NCBI GenBank assembly: GCA_016787065.1
Contig: JAEUVD010000020.1
Location: forward strand, 60,885 to 124,884
DNA from: Chitinophagaceae bacterium
GTDB lineage: Bacteria > Bacteroidota > Bacteroidia > Chitinophagales > Chitinophagaceae
Reading direction: 5' to 3'
Length of the DNA: 64,000 nucleotides
Under the pieces are notes generated by a model that made no database searches, was not told the DNA's origin, and worked only from the letters and a program-made list of their open reading frames with translations. Positions 26,867 through 35,900 of the stretch are shown one piece after another (the stretch's first letter is position 1; every line of letters begins with the position of its first letter). The translations under genes and the position numbers were made by a program.

Positions 26867-27732
26867 TCGTCGTCGATATTCGTTTCAATAATGCGTTTAC
26901 AAATAATAACTGTATTTTCTTTAATTCCGTTATTGCTGATTGGTGCAAGCGGATTATATACTTTTCCAAATTGATACCATTTTCGTTTCTTCTCAAAGAG
27001 CCAAGCAAAAGGTCGTCCGTTGTTAGAAACAATTTGAATAGGTGTTTCGCTATGACTATCATTATAGTCGTTGATGAAATGATAAAATAGCGCGCTCAAA
27101 TCCATGCGTTGCGGCGCACGAGCTCTGAAATACGTACGTGAACCATCGCCCGTGTTTTTCTCCATTTCAAAACCAATAACAATGAGGTCTTTCATGTCAT
27201 CATCTTCCGGTTCCGGTAGGGGATTGTGAACCGGGTAGTACCATTTCTGATACATTTTCTGTGGAATTTGAATGGCTTTTTCGAAAGTTTTATGAATGAA
27301 GTAAGGAAGAAAAAAAGCTAGAATACTCAGAAGCATGGGGAAATACATAAAGTTTCTATCCTGTATAAAATAAGCGAGTGCACCGAATACCACGCATAAA
27401 ACTAACATAATGGACAGAGTGTAAACGAGCTCACTGCTATAGTTATTCTTATTCGGTTTCGACCAAAATTTCTTGTATAATATGTACACATGAATCGTTC
27501 CTAATAATGTAAAGAGCAACATCAACAGGATATAAGTATTGAAAAGATCTTTACTGAGAAAGGAAATAAGAAAAGCCGCACCGCCTCCAAGAATTGAGGT
27601 TAGTGAAAAGTGTGCTAAAGGTCCTTTGCCGTATTGCCTGAAGCCAGTTACCATTTTACCTACAACCATATACAAGCCGGCACCGGCAATGAACATGGTT
27701 CCAAATAAGGCAATAAACAGTTTTATATCCAT
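26863..27732 (-). CDS. tssN: TssN-family polytopic T6SS membrane protein
   Basis: 289 residues with about five hydrophobic helices in the first 160 residues (around 4-24, 45-63, 67-86, 105-124, 128-148). A soluble C-terminal domain of about 130 residues follows, predicted cytoplasmic, ending near INNGIKENTVIICKRIIET-like strands. TssN is specific to Bacteroidota T6SS subtype iii and is thought to replace part of the TssJLM envelope complex. Coupled to tssK by a 4-nt overlap. Confidence 0.78.
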   Translation of the reverse strand: MDIKLFIALFGTMFIAGAGLYMVVGKMVTGFRQYGKGPLAHFSLTSILGGGAAFLISFLSKDLFNTYILLMLLFTLLGTIHVYILYKKFWSKPNKNNYSSELVYTLSIMLVLCVVFGALAYFIQDRNFMYFPMLLSILAFFLPYFIHKTFEKAIQIPQKMYQKWYYPVHNPLPEPEDDDMKDLIVIGFEMEKNTGDGSRTYFRARAPQRMDLSALFYHFINDYNDSHSETPIQIVSNNGRPFAWLFEKKRKWYQFGKVYNPLAPISNNGIKENTVIICKRIIETNIDDE

Positions 27733-27753
27733 AGTTTTCGTTCAATCGTTTGC

Positions 27754-28659
27754 TTAGAGTTCAAAATTATAGCCTAGGATATCAGATTCCTTAGCTGAAG
27801 TCAAGTTTTTATTCGGTATAAATGTAATCTTTATTTCTGCTTCCAACGGTACAAAGTAACTCATAAACGTATGAAGTACTAAAGCCATGGGTTCATCCGT
27901 ACGAAAGGACTCGATGGAATGATGTTGCAAGGGGCCGATGTTAAAACAATATTGAGTAAGTAATTCGTTGTACGAATTGCCCAGCATACTGTTTAAACCA
28001 AGTTGCGTTTCGGAAGCTTGTTGATCTTGTATAAGCGGAGTTTCAAGTACATTAACATCTACGCTAACCTGTTCATGAAGAATATCTGAAAGAGCAAGGG
28101 CCATTGCTTCTCGCCGTCCGCAAATACTACCTGTTTTAGGCATGTATTCTAACATTTTTTTTCCGGCTTGCTGCGGAAAATGGTTGGGTAATTTCCATAA
28201 CCGATTCAGTAAGTTGTTTTTTTCGAGCGTAATGTTTCTTAGAAATGTTTTTTCTTTCTTTTCTAGTACCGTTTTTTGATGAAAAAACTCGTTTTCAAAA
28301 ACTGCAAAAAAAGCACGCGCATCGGCTTCTTCTTGTTTGAATCGTTTATGTTCAGCAACCATTTTGCTTACTTGCGTGTTAGATCCTTTCAGCGATTGAT
28401 GGAATAAGCCTTCGGGTAGCAAATCATACATGCCATCGCGCGACAATTCAACTTGTAGGGTTTCTTGAAACGCATTATCGTTTTTAAGTTTATACTTTAC
28501 TACATCTTTTCGAAAGGAACGATTAAAAGTTCCTGTAGCATGCACTTCTAATTGATTTTCAGCAAACCCTTCTTCTTGTAAAGCTGCCATAATAACCTCC
28601 GCTCGTAAATCGGTTCGGATACGTTTTAGCTCAGCCATCAATTCCAACATGTCGGGCAT
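27754..28659 (-). CDS. tssG: T6SS baseplate subunit TssG
   Basis: 301 residues, first gene of the minus-strand T6SS arm. Similarity is low, but the C-terminal half shows the TssG arrangement: TQLGLNSMLGNS near 225-236, a GPL block (IGPLQHHSIESF), and a terminal ILGYNFEL that mirrors the LG-x-x-x-x-L ending of TssG. TssG forms the baseplate wedge with TssF and TssE. No tssF is present in this window. Internal ATGs at residues 4 and 8 are possible alternative starts. Confidence 0.72.
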   Translation of the reverse strand: MPDMLELMAELKRIRTDLRAEVIMAALQEEGFAENQLEVHATGTFNRSFRKDVVKYKLKNDNAFQETLQVELSRDGMYDLLPEGLFHQSLKGSNTQVSKMVAEHKRFKQEEADARAFFAVFENEFFHQKTVLEKKEKTFLRNITLEKNNLLNRLWKLPNHFPQQAGKKMLEYMPKTGSICGRREAMALALSDILHEQVSVDVNVLETPLIQDQQASETQLGLNSMLGNSYNELLTQYCFNIGPLQHHSIESFRTDEPMALVLHTFMSYFVPLEAEIKITFIPNKNLTSAKESDILGYNFEL

Positions 28660-28819
28660 TCGTGTTAATTCAGGATGGAAAAATAATTTTGATTTTATTC
28701 TTCAAAAAATTTTTTTTGGTAAGTGGTGGAAGAAGTTGCGGATTTGGCATAATTTGGATGGAATTTGGTCAGATAGTTCTCTGAAACCCTTGTTATTACT
28801 GCATTTTAGAAAAATTTGT

Positions 28820-28852
28820 TTTGGTGAATAGAAAAAACTCTTCCTATATTTG
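28820..28852 (+). promoter_or_regulatory. Promoter of the hcp-vgrG-rhs arm (TTTG-N21-TATATTTG)
   Basis: -33 TTTG at 28820-28823 and an exact -7 TATATTTG at 28845-28852, 43 nt before the first tssD ATG. It sits in the divergent region between the two T6SS arms. A second TTTG at 28815 gives a longer spacing. On the opposite strand only a weak TATTTTTC-like box was found for tssG. Confidence 0.7.
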
Positions 28853-28895
28853 TTTTGTCAATTAAGATTATTACACTCACCTAAATTCAAAACCT

Positions 28896-29282
28896 ATGAG
28901 TTTCAAAGCAAAATTTAAAGCCGGAAATATTGAACAAAACATTCTAACTTGTAGCTACTATCTCATGCAAGAAATCGATGCTACAGGCCGCCCTGCCAGT
29001 ATTATTAAAGGCGGATTAATTCAGGTTACCGTTGAAGGTAATGCGAGCACCGAATTATTTGAATGGATGTGTAATAGTTTCGAGCGAAAAGACGGTTCCG
29101 TTATTTTTCTAAAAAGAGATAGTGATGCTACCTTGAAGGAACTAAAATTCAACGAAGGTTATTTAGTTTCGTTTACCGAGGCGTTTTCATCAACTACCGG
29201 CGAACCACTTAGCGTTTCCTTCTCTATCTCAGCACGAGAAATTAAAATGGGTAATAATTCCATTTCCTGGGATTGGGTTTAA
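28896..29282 (+). CDS. tssD: T6SS tube protein TssD/Hcp (copy 1)
   Basis: 128 residues beginning MSFKAKFKAGNIEQN, the Bacteroidota TssD form of Hcp, which stacks as hexameric rings to build the inner tube. Beta-rich, with the conserved central ELFEWMCNSFERKDGSV and LKELKFNEGYLVSFTEAFSS. Closely similar to the next gene; the two clearly arose by tandem duplication and diverge mostly at the C-terminus (MGNNSISWDWV here) and around residues 20-45. Confidence 0.92.
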   Translation: MSFKAKFKAGNIEQNILTCSYYLMQEIDATGRPASIIKGGLIQVTVEGNASTELFEWMCNSFERKDGSVIFLKRDSDATLKELKFNEGYLVSFTEAFSSTTGEPLSVSFSISAREIKMGNNSISWDWV

Positions 29283-29333
29283 TTTCATAAATTTATTTCT
29301 TCTATCTTTTAAAACATAAAATCAAAAACTACT

Positions 29334-29720
29334 ATGAGTTTCAAAGCAAAATTTAAAGCAGGTTCTATTGAACAGAATATCCTATCCTGTTCTTATTCTT
29401 TGTATCAAGAAGTTGACGCAACAGGTCGTCCTTCATCCGTTTCGCGTGGCGGACAAATTACCATCGAAGTAGAAGGTAACGGAAGTACCGAACTATTTGA
29501 ATGGATGTGTAATAGTTTCGAGCGTAAAGATGGCTCGGTTATTTACATCAAACGAGATAGCGATGCCACCCTAAAGGAATTGAAATTTAAAGAAGGCTAT
29601 CTGATTAATTTCTCGGAAGCATTCTCTTCTACCAGTTCAAATCCGTTGAATATCGTGTTTACTATTTCTGCCAAAGAAATCACTTGTGGCAATGGTACAC
29701 ATACCAACGAATGGGTTTAA
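29334..29720 (+). CDS. tssD: T6SS tube protein TssD/Hcp (copy 2)
   Basis: 128 residues, paralogue of the preceding gene with the same start MSFKAKFKAG and the same ELFEWMCNSFERKDGSV core, ending in CGNGTHTNEWV. Same operon, 51 nt downstream of copy 1. A GC-rich hairpin follows before vgrG. Two Hcp variants may form mixed or alternate tubes or accommodate different cargo. Confidence 0.92.
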   Translation: MSFKAKFKAGSIEQNILSCSYSLYQEVDATGRPSSVSRGGQITIEVEGNGSTELFEWMCNSFERKDGSVIYIKRDSDATLKELKFKEGYLINFSEAFSSTSSNPLNIVFTISAKEITCGNGTHTNEWV

Positions 29721-29764
29721 TTGAAACAAGTTACAGGATAACCTATCCAAACCTCAATTTATTT

Positions 29765-29785
29765 CCGGCCTGTTCACCAGGCCGG
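29765..29785 (+). promoter_or_regulatory. GC-rich hairpin between hcp2 and vgrG
   Basis: Perfect 8-bp stem CCGGCCTG/CAGGCCGG with a TTCAC loop, 44 nt after the hcp2 stop and 23 nt before the vgrG ATG. No T tract follows, so it is not a classical terminator. It could act as a partial terminator or as a 3' stabiliser that raises Hcp mRNA relative to VgrG (inference). Confidence 0.6.
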
Positions 29786-29808
29786 ATTAACGTTATTAAT
29801 TCTAAGTT

Positions 29809-31599
29809 ATGCCGCCATCTTCATCGGGCAGTATCGAAACACTGCAACAGGTTACTATTCGCTTAAAGGATCAAGACAGCGAGATTGTTTTTGCCAATTT
29901 GTCGCTTCAGGAGCGTATGTTAAGCACAGGTCATTTTTCCTTTGTATGGAAGAATGATTTTAACGATGCTTATGCTGATGATCAAGAGCGTTTTATTCAG
30001 GAATATATTGGCAAGGAACTCGTCATTAGTTTTGAAGATCATCATACCTTCAAAGGAATTATTCTTGAAATTCATTTTTTCCGAAACGATGGTTTAACAC
30101 AAGAATTTAATATCAGCGGTCAGGGCCTTGGTGTTAAGTTACAGGATCAAGCGCAATCGGCTAGTTATTACAAAAAGAATCTGCAACATATTATTGATGA
30201 TGCCTTACGAGGAGTACCTAGTAATGCACTGTCTATAGATAATTCCCCTAAAAATACTTCCGAGCAATTTTATACGGTTCAATATCAAGAAACTGATTTC
30301 GCCTTTCTTTCGCATTTGGCTATCCGATTTGGCGAGTGGTTTTATTATGATGGAGAGCAATTGGTGTTTGGAAAATTAAACGACGATGCGCTTTCATTGC
30401 AAGCTGAATCCGATGTATATAGCGCTAGTTTATCGAGCCAGCTTACCCCCTTGTCTATTCATGCTACCTCTTATGATAATTTCCAAGGAGAGGTCATGAA
30501 TCATCAAAGTAGTAATCCTTCAACCTCCGGATTGCTGAATGCACTGAGTACCGCATCCGGTTCAGCCTACGACCGAACGCCTTCTAAAATGTTACATTTG
30601 GCGCAGGCTTCTACCTCAGAGGTACTTGGTAATCGGGTGGATTTGGAAGTTCAAGCTCGAACCGCACGGATGATTTTATATTCTGCGAAAAGTAGAAGTT
30701 CAGAAGTTAAAGTAGGCCGTGTTATTAAAATAGTTTCAGGAAATAAATCGTCGGAGTACATTGTTGTTAGTGTAACACATTCCAGTGCAGCACATCAAAC
30801 CTATCATAATGAGTTTGTTGCTATACCAAAAAGTGTTACGGTACCGCATTATACCGATGCGAATTGGTACCCGAAATGTGAAAGTCAGGTTGCCACTGTT
30901 ACGAGTAATGAAGATGATAAAGGCCATGATCGGATTAAAGTTCATTTTCCTTGGCAACAAGATGGAGAAGATACACCTTGGTTAAAAGTAGCTACGCCTC
31001 AAGCCGGGGAAGGACGTGGTTTTCGAATGATTCCGGAAGTAGATGAAGAAGTAATCATTGGTTTCGAACGCAATAATGCGGAGAAGCCTTATGTAATAGG
31101 CGCTATGTTTAACGCTAAAGGAAAATCGGGTAGTGGCACGTCGAGTAATAACCTCAAATCCATTCAAACGAAAAGCGGTAACCGACTGGAGTTAAATGAC
31201 GAAGACGGAAGCATTACCGTAACCGACAAAGGAGGCAATATTCTTACGCTCGATGGATCGGGTAAGATAACGCTTAAATGTTCTGACTCTTTATTAATTG
31301 ACGCCGCAAATAATATAGAATTGAAATCGCAAAACATTAAATTGAACGCAAGTGTAAGTGTAGATATCGCCGGTAAAACAACGGTGGATGTTGCTGCTAA
31401 TTCGGTTGTTACCAAGGCTACAACAATTAGTAATGAGGCTACGGCAGATAACACGCTTAAATCAAATGCAACGGTTACTATCGATGGTGTGAATACTTCA
31501 GTGAAAGGTAGTGCAACCGCTAAGGTGGAAGGTGCTATGCTCGACCTGAGTGGAACCGGTATTACCAATGTGAAAGGTGGTATTCTTAATTTAAATTAA
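29809..31599 (+). CDS. vgrG: T6SS spike protein VgrG (TssI)
   Basis: 596 residues. The N-terminal two thirds correspond to the gp27-like base. The gp5-type OB fold starts near residue 376 (RIKVHFPWQQDGEDTPWLKV, then MIPEVDEEVIIGFE). A repetitive Val/Thr/Ala-rich C-terminal beta-helix needle (about 445-596) carries patterns such as ITVTDKGGNILTLDGSGKITLK. No extra effector domain is fused. It pierces target membranes and carries effectors bound to the tip. Followed 3 nt later by the 443-aa gene. Confidence 0.92.
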   Translation: MPPSSSGSIETLQQVTIRLKDQDSEIVFANLSLQERMLSTGHFSFVWKNDFNDAYADDQERFIQEYIGKELVISFEDHHTFKGIILEIHFFRNDGLTQEFNISGQGLGVKLQDQAQSASYYKKNLQHIIDDALRGVPSNALSIDNSPKNTSEQFYTVQYQETDFAFLSHLAIRFGEWFYYDGEQLVFGKLNDDALSLQAESDVYSASLSSQLTPLSIHATSYDNFQGEVMNHQSSNPSTSGLLNALSTASGSAYDRTPSKMLHLAQASTSEVLGNRVDLEVQARTARMILYSAKSRSSEVKVGRVIKIVSGNKSSEYIVVSVTHSSAAHQTYHNEFVAIPKSVTVPHYTDANWYPKCESQVATVTSNEDDKGHDRIKVHFPWQQDGEDTPWLKVATPQAGEGRGFRMIPEVDEEVIIGFERNNAEKPYVIGAMFNAKGKSGSGTSSNNLKSIQTKSGNRLELNDEDGSITVTDKGGNILTLDGSGKITLKCSDSLLIDAANNIELKSQNIKLNASVSVDIAGKTTVDVAANSVVTKATTISNEATADNTLKSNATVTIDGVNTSVKGSATAKVEGAMLDLSGTGITNVKGGILNLN

Positions 31600-31602
31600 T
31601 TC

Positions 31603-32934
31603 ATGGCCGCAGCATTAGAGCAAAATCCTGTTACACATCGCATCGAATTGATGCGACTTCAATGGAAAGAACATGTTGATTTTCCAAAAGTGAATTTTGT
31701 ACGATGGTTGATAGAAGCCGATGAACTCAAAATGATTCAAGCTTTTTGTGATCTCGAACAAGGCGACATGGCTGCGTTACCCGATATGTTTCTTACCTTA
31801 AAAACTAATTTTTCTTCGTCAGAAGAATATGGCGATGCATTGATGCAAGAATGGTTAGCGCGCTTTGAAGATAAAGCCCAACTAGAGGAAGCTGCTAAAC
31901 GCGGGTTACGCATCGACTGGAATTTTTCTCCTTATAAAAAAAAGGGTAAGAATGTTTTTGAAAGCATAGCGGAACATTTGGCTGTTTGTTTTCCCGATTT
32001 TACGGAACATTTTTGTGTTTATTTGAATCCGGCGCAATGTATGAGTGGTAAGGCATTCGCTCAATGGATCAAAAACGCCTTAGTCAATCTACCTAAAGGA
32101 ATACGCCTTATTGTACATGATTTTATAGGGAATGAAGTATTCAATTCGTTGATGGAACGTACTACTTCGGTCAATCTGGTTGCCAACTTAAATATGGGTA
32201 ATGCGCTTAAAGAATTGATGGATCAGCAATCAAACCCGAATGATTATCAAGCGCAGTTTACGAAATGCATTTTAGGTATGGCGGAAGCTGCCAAACAACA
32301 AGATGTTTTAGCGTTGAATAAGCAAGCCGAACTTGCATTGTATAATGCAGCCAAAGCGAAGGTTGCCGCCATGACGGTTTCTGGGTATATGTGTTGGGGA
32401 ATGAATTTACAACTATTGAAGAAATACCCTGAGAGTTTTAAAGCGTATGATGACGGAATAGGGTTTGCACAAGCTGCTATAGAAAAAGAGGGCGATCAAA
32501 CTTGTATAGCAGCTTTAATTCAATTGCATAGTTTTAAAGCTGCGAATTTTATTCATTTAAAATCCTATGATGAAGCCATGGATGCCTACGAAACCATGTC
32601 GCAATTAGCTTCAACCTATCAGCAACCCGTTATGGAAATGGAGGCTTGCAGATTAGGTGCTCTCTATGCTCCAAAAAGTAGTGAGAAGAAGAAAATTATA
32701 CCCTTTCTAACCAGCGCGTTTCAAGCGGGCAATAAACTTCCTGATGAAACCTTACGCTATACCCAATTCCCGGTTATCTGTAAAGAACTTTACGAAATGG
32801 TTAGCGAAATACAACCCGAGTTAGGACAAGCGGTTCATCAAAAAATGACGCAACTCCTGCACGCCGATTGGCTCAAGCAGGTAACGAATGATTACATAAC
32901 CGATATTCATCAAATGAAAGAAAACTTGAAGTAA
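31603..32934 (+). CDS. Unrecognised protein between vgrG and rhs; candidate effector adaptor
   Basis: 443 residues, no signal peptide or membrane helix. I do not recognise a named family. The first half (about 1-230) is mixed alpha/beta and acidic. The second half (about 240-400) is helical with TPR-like spacing (for example LKKYPESFKAYDDGIGFAQAAI, AANFIHLKSYDEAMDAYETMSQLAS split around 310-360). It lies 3 nt after vgrG and 3 nt before the rhs gene, the place where other T6SS clusters encode adaptor or chaperone proteins (DUF4123, DUF1795/EagR, DUF2169). An adaptor role is inferred from location and TPR-like shape only. Confidence 0.6.
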   Translation: MAAALEQNPVTHRIELMRLQWKEHVDFPKVNFVRWLIEADELKMIQAFCDLEQGDMAALPDMFLTLKTNFSSSEEYGDALMQEWLARFEDKAQLEEAAKRGLRIDWNFSPYKKKGKNVFESIAEHLAVCFPDFTEHFCVYLNPAQCMSGKAFAQWIKNALVNLPKGIRLIVHDFIGNEVFNSLMERTTSVNLVANLNMGNALKELMDQQSNPNDYQAQFTKCILGMAEAAKQQDVLALNKQAELALYNAAKAKVAAMTVSGYMCWGMNLQLLKKYPESFKAYDDGIGFAQAAIEKEGDQTCIAALIQLHSFKAANFIHLKSYDEAMDAYETMSQLASTYQQPVMEMEACRLGALYAPKSSEKKKIIPFLTSAFQAGNKLPDETLRYTQFPVICKELYEMVSEIQPELGQAVHQKMTQLLHADWLKQVTNDYITDIHQMKENLK

Positions 32935-32937
32935 GCC

Positions 32938-35900
32938 ATGTCGTTAGTACTTAAAATGTTTGATTTCATAGCAGGGGTGGATATTCACATGACCTTTATT
33001 CCAACTCCTGCAGGGCCGGTACCAACGCCTTTGCCTTACCCATTTATGGCTATGATTTTTAATCCGATGGATTTAATCAGTTCAACTACGAAAGTTAATA
33101 ACATGGCTATTGCAACTTCCGGGTCGGATGGTATGCTTACCGTTCCTCCGAAGGCACATATTCCATTTGGAACAGGGTTTACCATGGCCCCAACCATTGG
33201 GCATGATCAGAAAATGTTCTTTGGTTGTTTAAACACCTTTAGTGATGGTAGTTTTATTGCAGCAGGTCCATTCATGGTGATGTCGTGCAATGATTTCGGA
33301 TTACCCCTATCGGTTTCACCAAGTAAGGGTTCATGGAAACCACAGTTCAATCGTTATTTACCTTTAGCTACTAGTATTCCGATACCTAAAGGGATGCCGG
33401 TTAATTCGAATGCGGCGATTATTCCGGATGTGATGACGGCCATTAAAGGCTTAGCCATGAGTTTTGCGTTCAGCTATGGTTTGAAAGCCATTGGTGCTTT
33501 AGCCAGTAAGGTTGGGAAAGCATTACGTAAAGCACAACGAAATTTCAAAGCAAAGAATCCTAACAATCCGATATCGCCTGTTTTATGTAGAATGTTTGGC
33601 GACCCGGTTGATTTAGTTCGTGGCACTGTACTTTGTCATCATGAGGATATCACCGTGAATGGCATCATACCTTTTACCTTAAATCGAAATTATAATTCGC
33701 ATTCCGAGTGGAATGGTTATTTTGGTTTTGGTTGGCATTCGATTTTTGATGAGCATATTGAGTACGACCCGATACGTAAAGTACATAGTTGGATGTCGGC
33801 GGATGGACGCGAGTTTGAATTGAATCATTTTTTTGTTGGTGAAGAGATGTTCTTCGTGTTCGATAAACTCCTGTTTTTTAATTCGGCTGATGAAGGCATT
33901 GGTTACTTTAATTATGCCACGCGAACCAAGACTTTATTTCGTGCTTGCGGTTCAAATCCAAATTATTTACAACTAGATTGTATAAAAGATGAATTTGATA
34001 ATAATATACAATGTTACTATCATGCCAATGGTACCATTCACTATATTCGTTTAAGTGATGGAAGTAAAATTGAAATTGAACTAGCATCCGATCAAACGAT
34101 AAAACAGGTAAACAGAGAATTACCAAACGGCTTTAAGCGAACGATTGCAACCTATACTTACAACCAACAAAGGGATCTGATAGAAATTGCCAATACAATA
34201 GGAAAGTCAACTACGATTCGATACAAAAATCATCTTATGATTTCTAAAACCGATCGGAATGGTTATTCGTTCTATTGGGAGTACAATCATTATGAACGCG
34301 GTGCGAAATGTGTACACACGTATGGAGATCAGCAATTGCTAGAGGGTTATATGACCTACGAAGCAGATAGAACTATCTTGTTAGATCCGAATGGAAAGCA
34401 ATGGCAGTATGTGCATAAGAATGGCGTAGTTATACAAGAGATAAACCCACTCGGCCATAGCAAGAAAACAGTTTACAATGAATTCATGCAAACGGTAGCC
34501 ACGATAGATGAAATAGGGCGTCCAACGATGTATGGGTATGATGTGCTGGGGAATAAAGTGTCTACTCAATTTCCGGATGGCGCTACCATTTTGCATCAGT
34601 ATAATGAAGAATTACAAAATACATTTACCAAAACTCCGGATGGAGGTGCTTTTATTTGGCAGTATAATGATAAACATAAATTGGTTCTGGAAGTTAACCC
34701 TCGGAAGCAAATTAAAAAATTCTCTTATAATAGTCGCGGAGCACTCATAAAAATAACGCCATCTCATGGAAATGAAATTGATTTTCTTTTCGATGATACC
34801 ATGAAAATAATTGGAACAAAACATGGGCAAGAGTTGAACACTAGCTACAAGTACAATGAATTCGGTAAATGTATATTAATAGAATACCCGTCTGGAGTTA
34901 ATGAAAAGTTTGAATATGACGAATTAGAGCGAGTGGTTGCGATGCAAACAAAAGATGGAAATTTATTAGAATTTGAGTACGATGCGTATCAACTTGTAGA
35001 AACAATTCAAGATAAACATCATAATATTCAAATGGAATATAATCCATTGGGTAATTTGAAAAGGCGAGTAAGTGCCGGAAGAAGTACTGAATTTTATTAT
35101 GACCGAAATAATAAATTAACCGGCATATCGAATGAAAAAAAGCAGTTGTATCAGTTTTTCTACAATAGTGCTGGTAAACTCGTAAAGGAAATTGGATTTG
35201 ATGGTTTGGAAAAAAAATATATTCGAAATGAAGCGCATGACGTTCGAACTTTGATTGGTGCAGGAGGAAAAAGTACGCAGTATGAATATGATGGTGCTGG
35301 AAGAGTTGTTCAAATTACATATCAAGATGGTACTCAGGAGTTTTTTAGTTATGATGCTTCAGGTAACTTAGTTGAGGCAGTAAATGAATTTGCAACGGTA
35401 CAATTTAAAAGAGATGAAAATGGGCGTGTTCTGCAAGAAATTCAGAACGATATTGTTTTGAATTCTTCTTATAATGTTTACGGATTAAGAGAATCGTTGC
35501 ATACAAGTTTAGGTGCGACTTTAAATTTCGATTTTGCGGATTCCGGCATGTTAAAAGGAATGCATGCTCAATTAGCAGATGTTATTTGGTTTACGAACAT
35601 TGTTAACGATTTACAAGGTTTTGAATTGGAACGTTATCTTCCTGGTGAACTGAAATTAAGTTTTAAACGAGATTTGAACGGAAAGCCTATTGAACAAATT
35701 CTGGAGAATAGCACAACTAATATGTTGCATCAAAGCTATCAATGGCAGCTCGGAAATAGGTTATTGAAAACTACGAATGAATTGAACAAAGAGGCTACTC
35801 ATTATATGTACGATACAGTCGGAAATCTTGTTGGTAGCGCAACAAAATCACAGCATATTGTTCGTGTGGCTGATGAAATAGGTAATCTTTATGAAAAAGA

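Noticed and set aside
31164..31568. 134-aa minus-strand ORF inside vgrG
   Set aside because: Antisense to the repetitive VgrG needle; its Val/Ser/Leu-rich translation mirrors the Thr/Ala/Asn repeat composition of the real gene.
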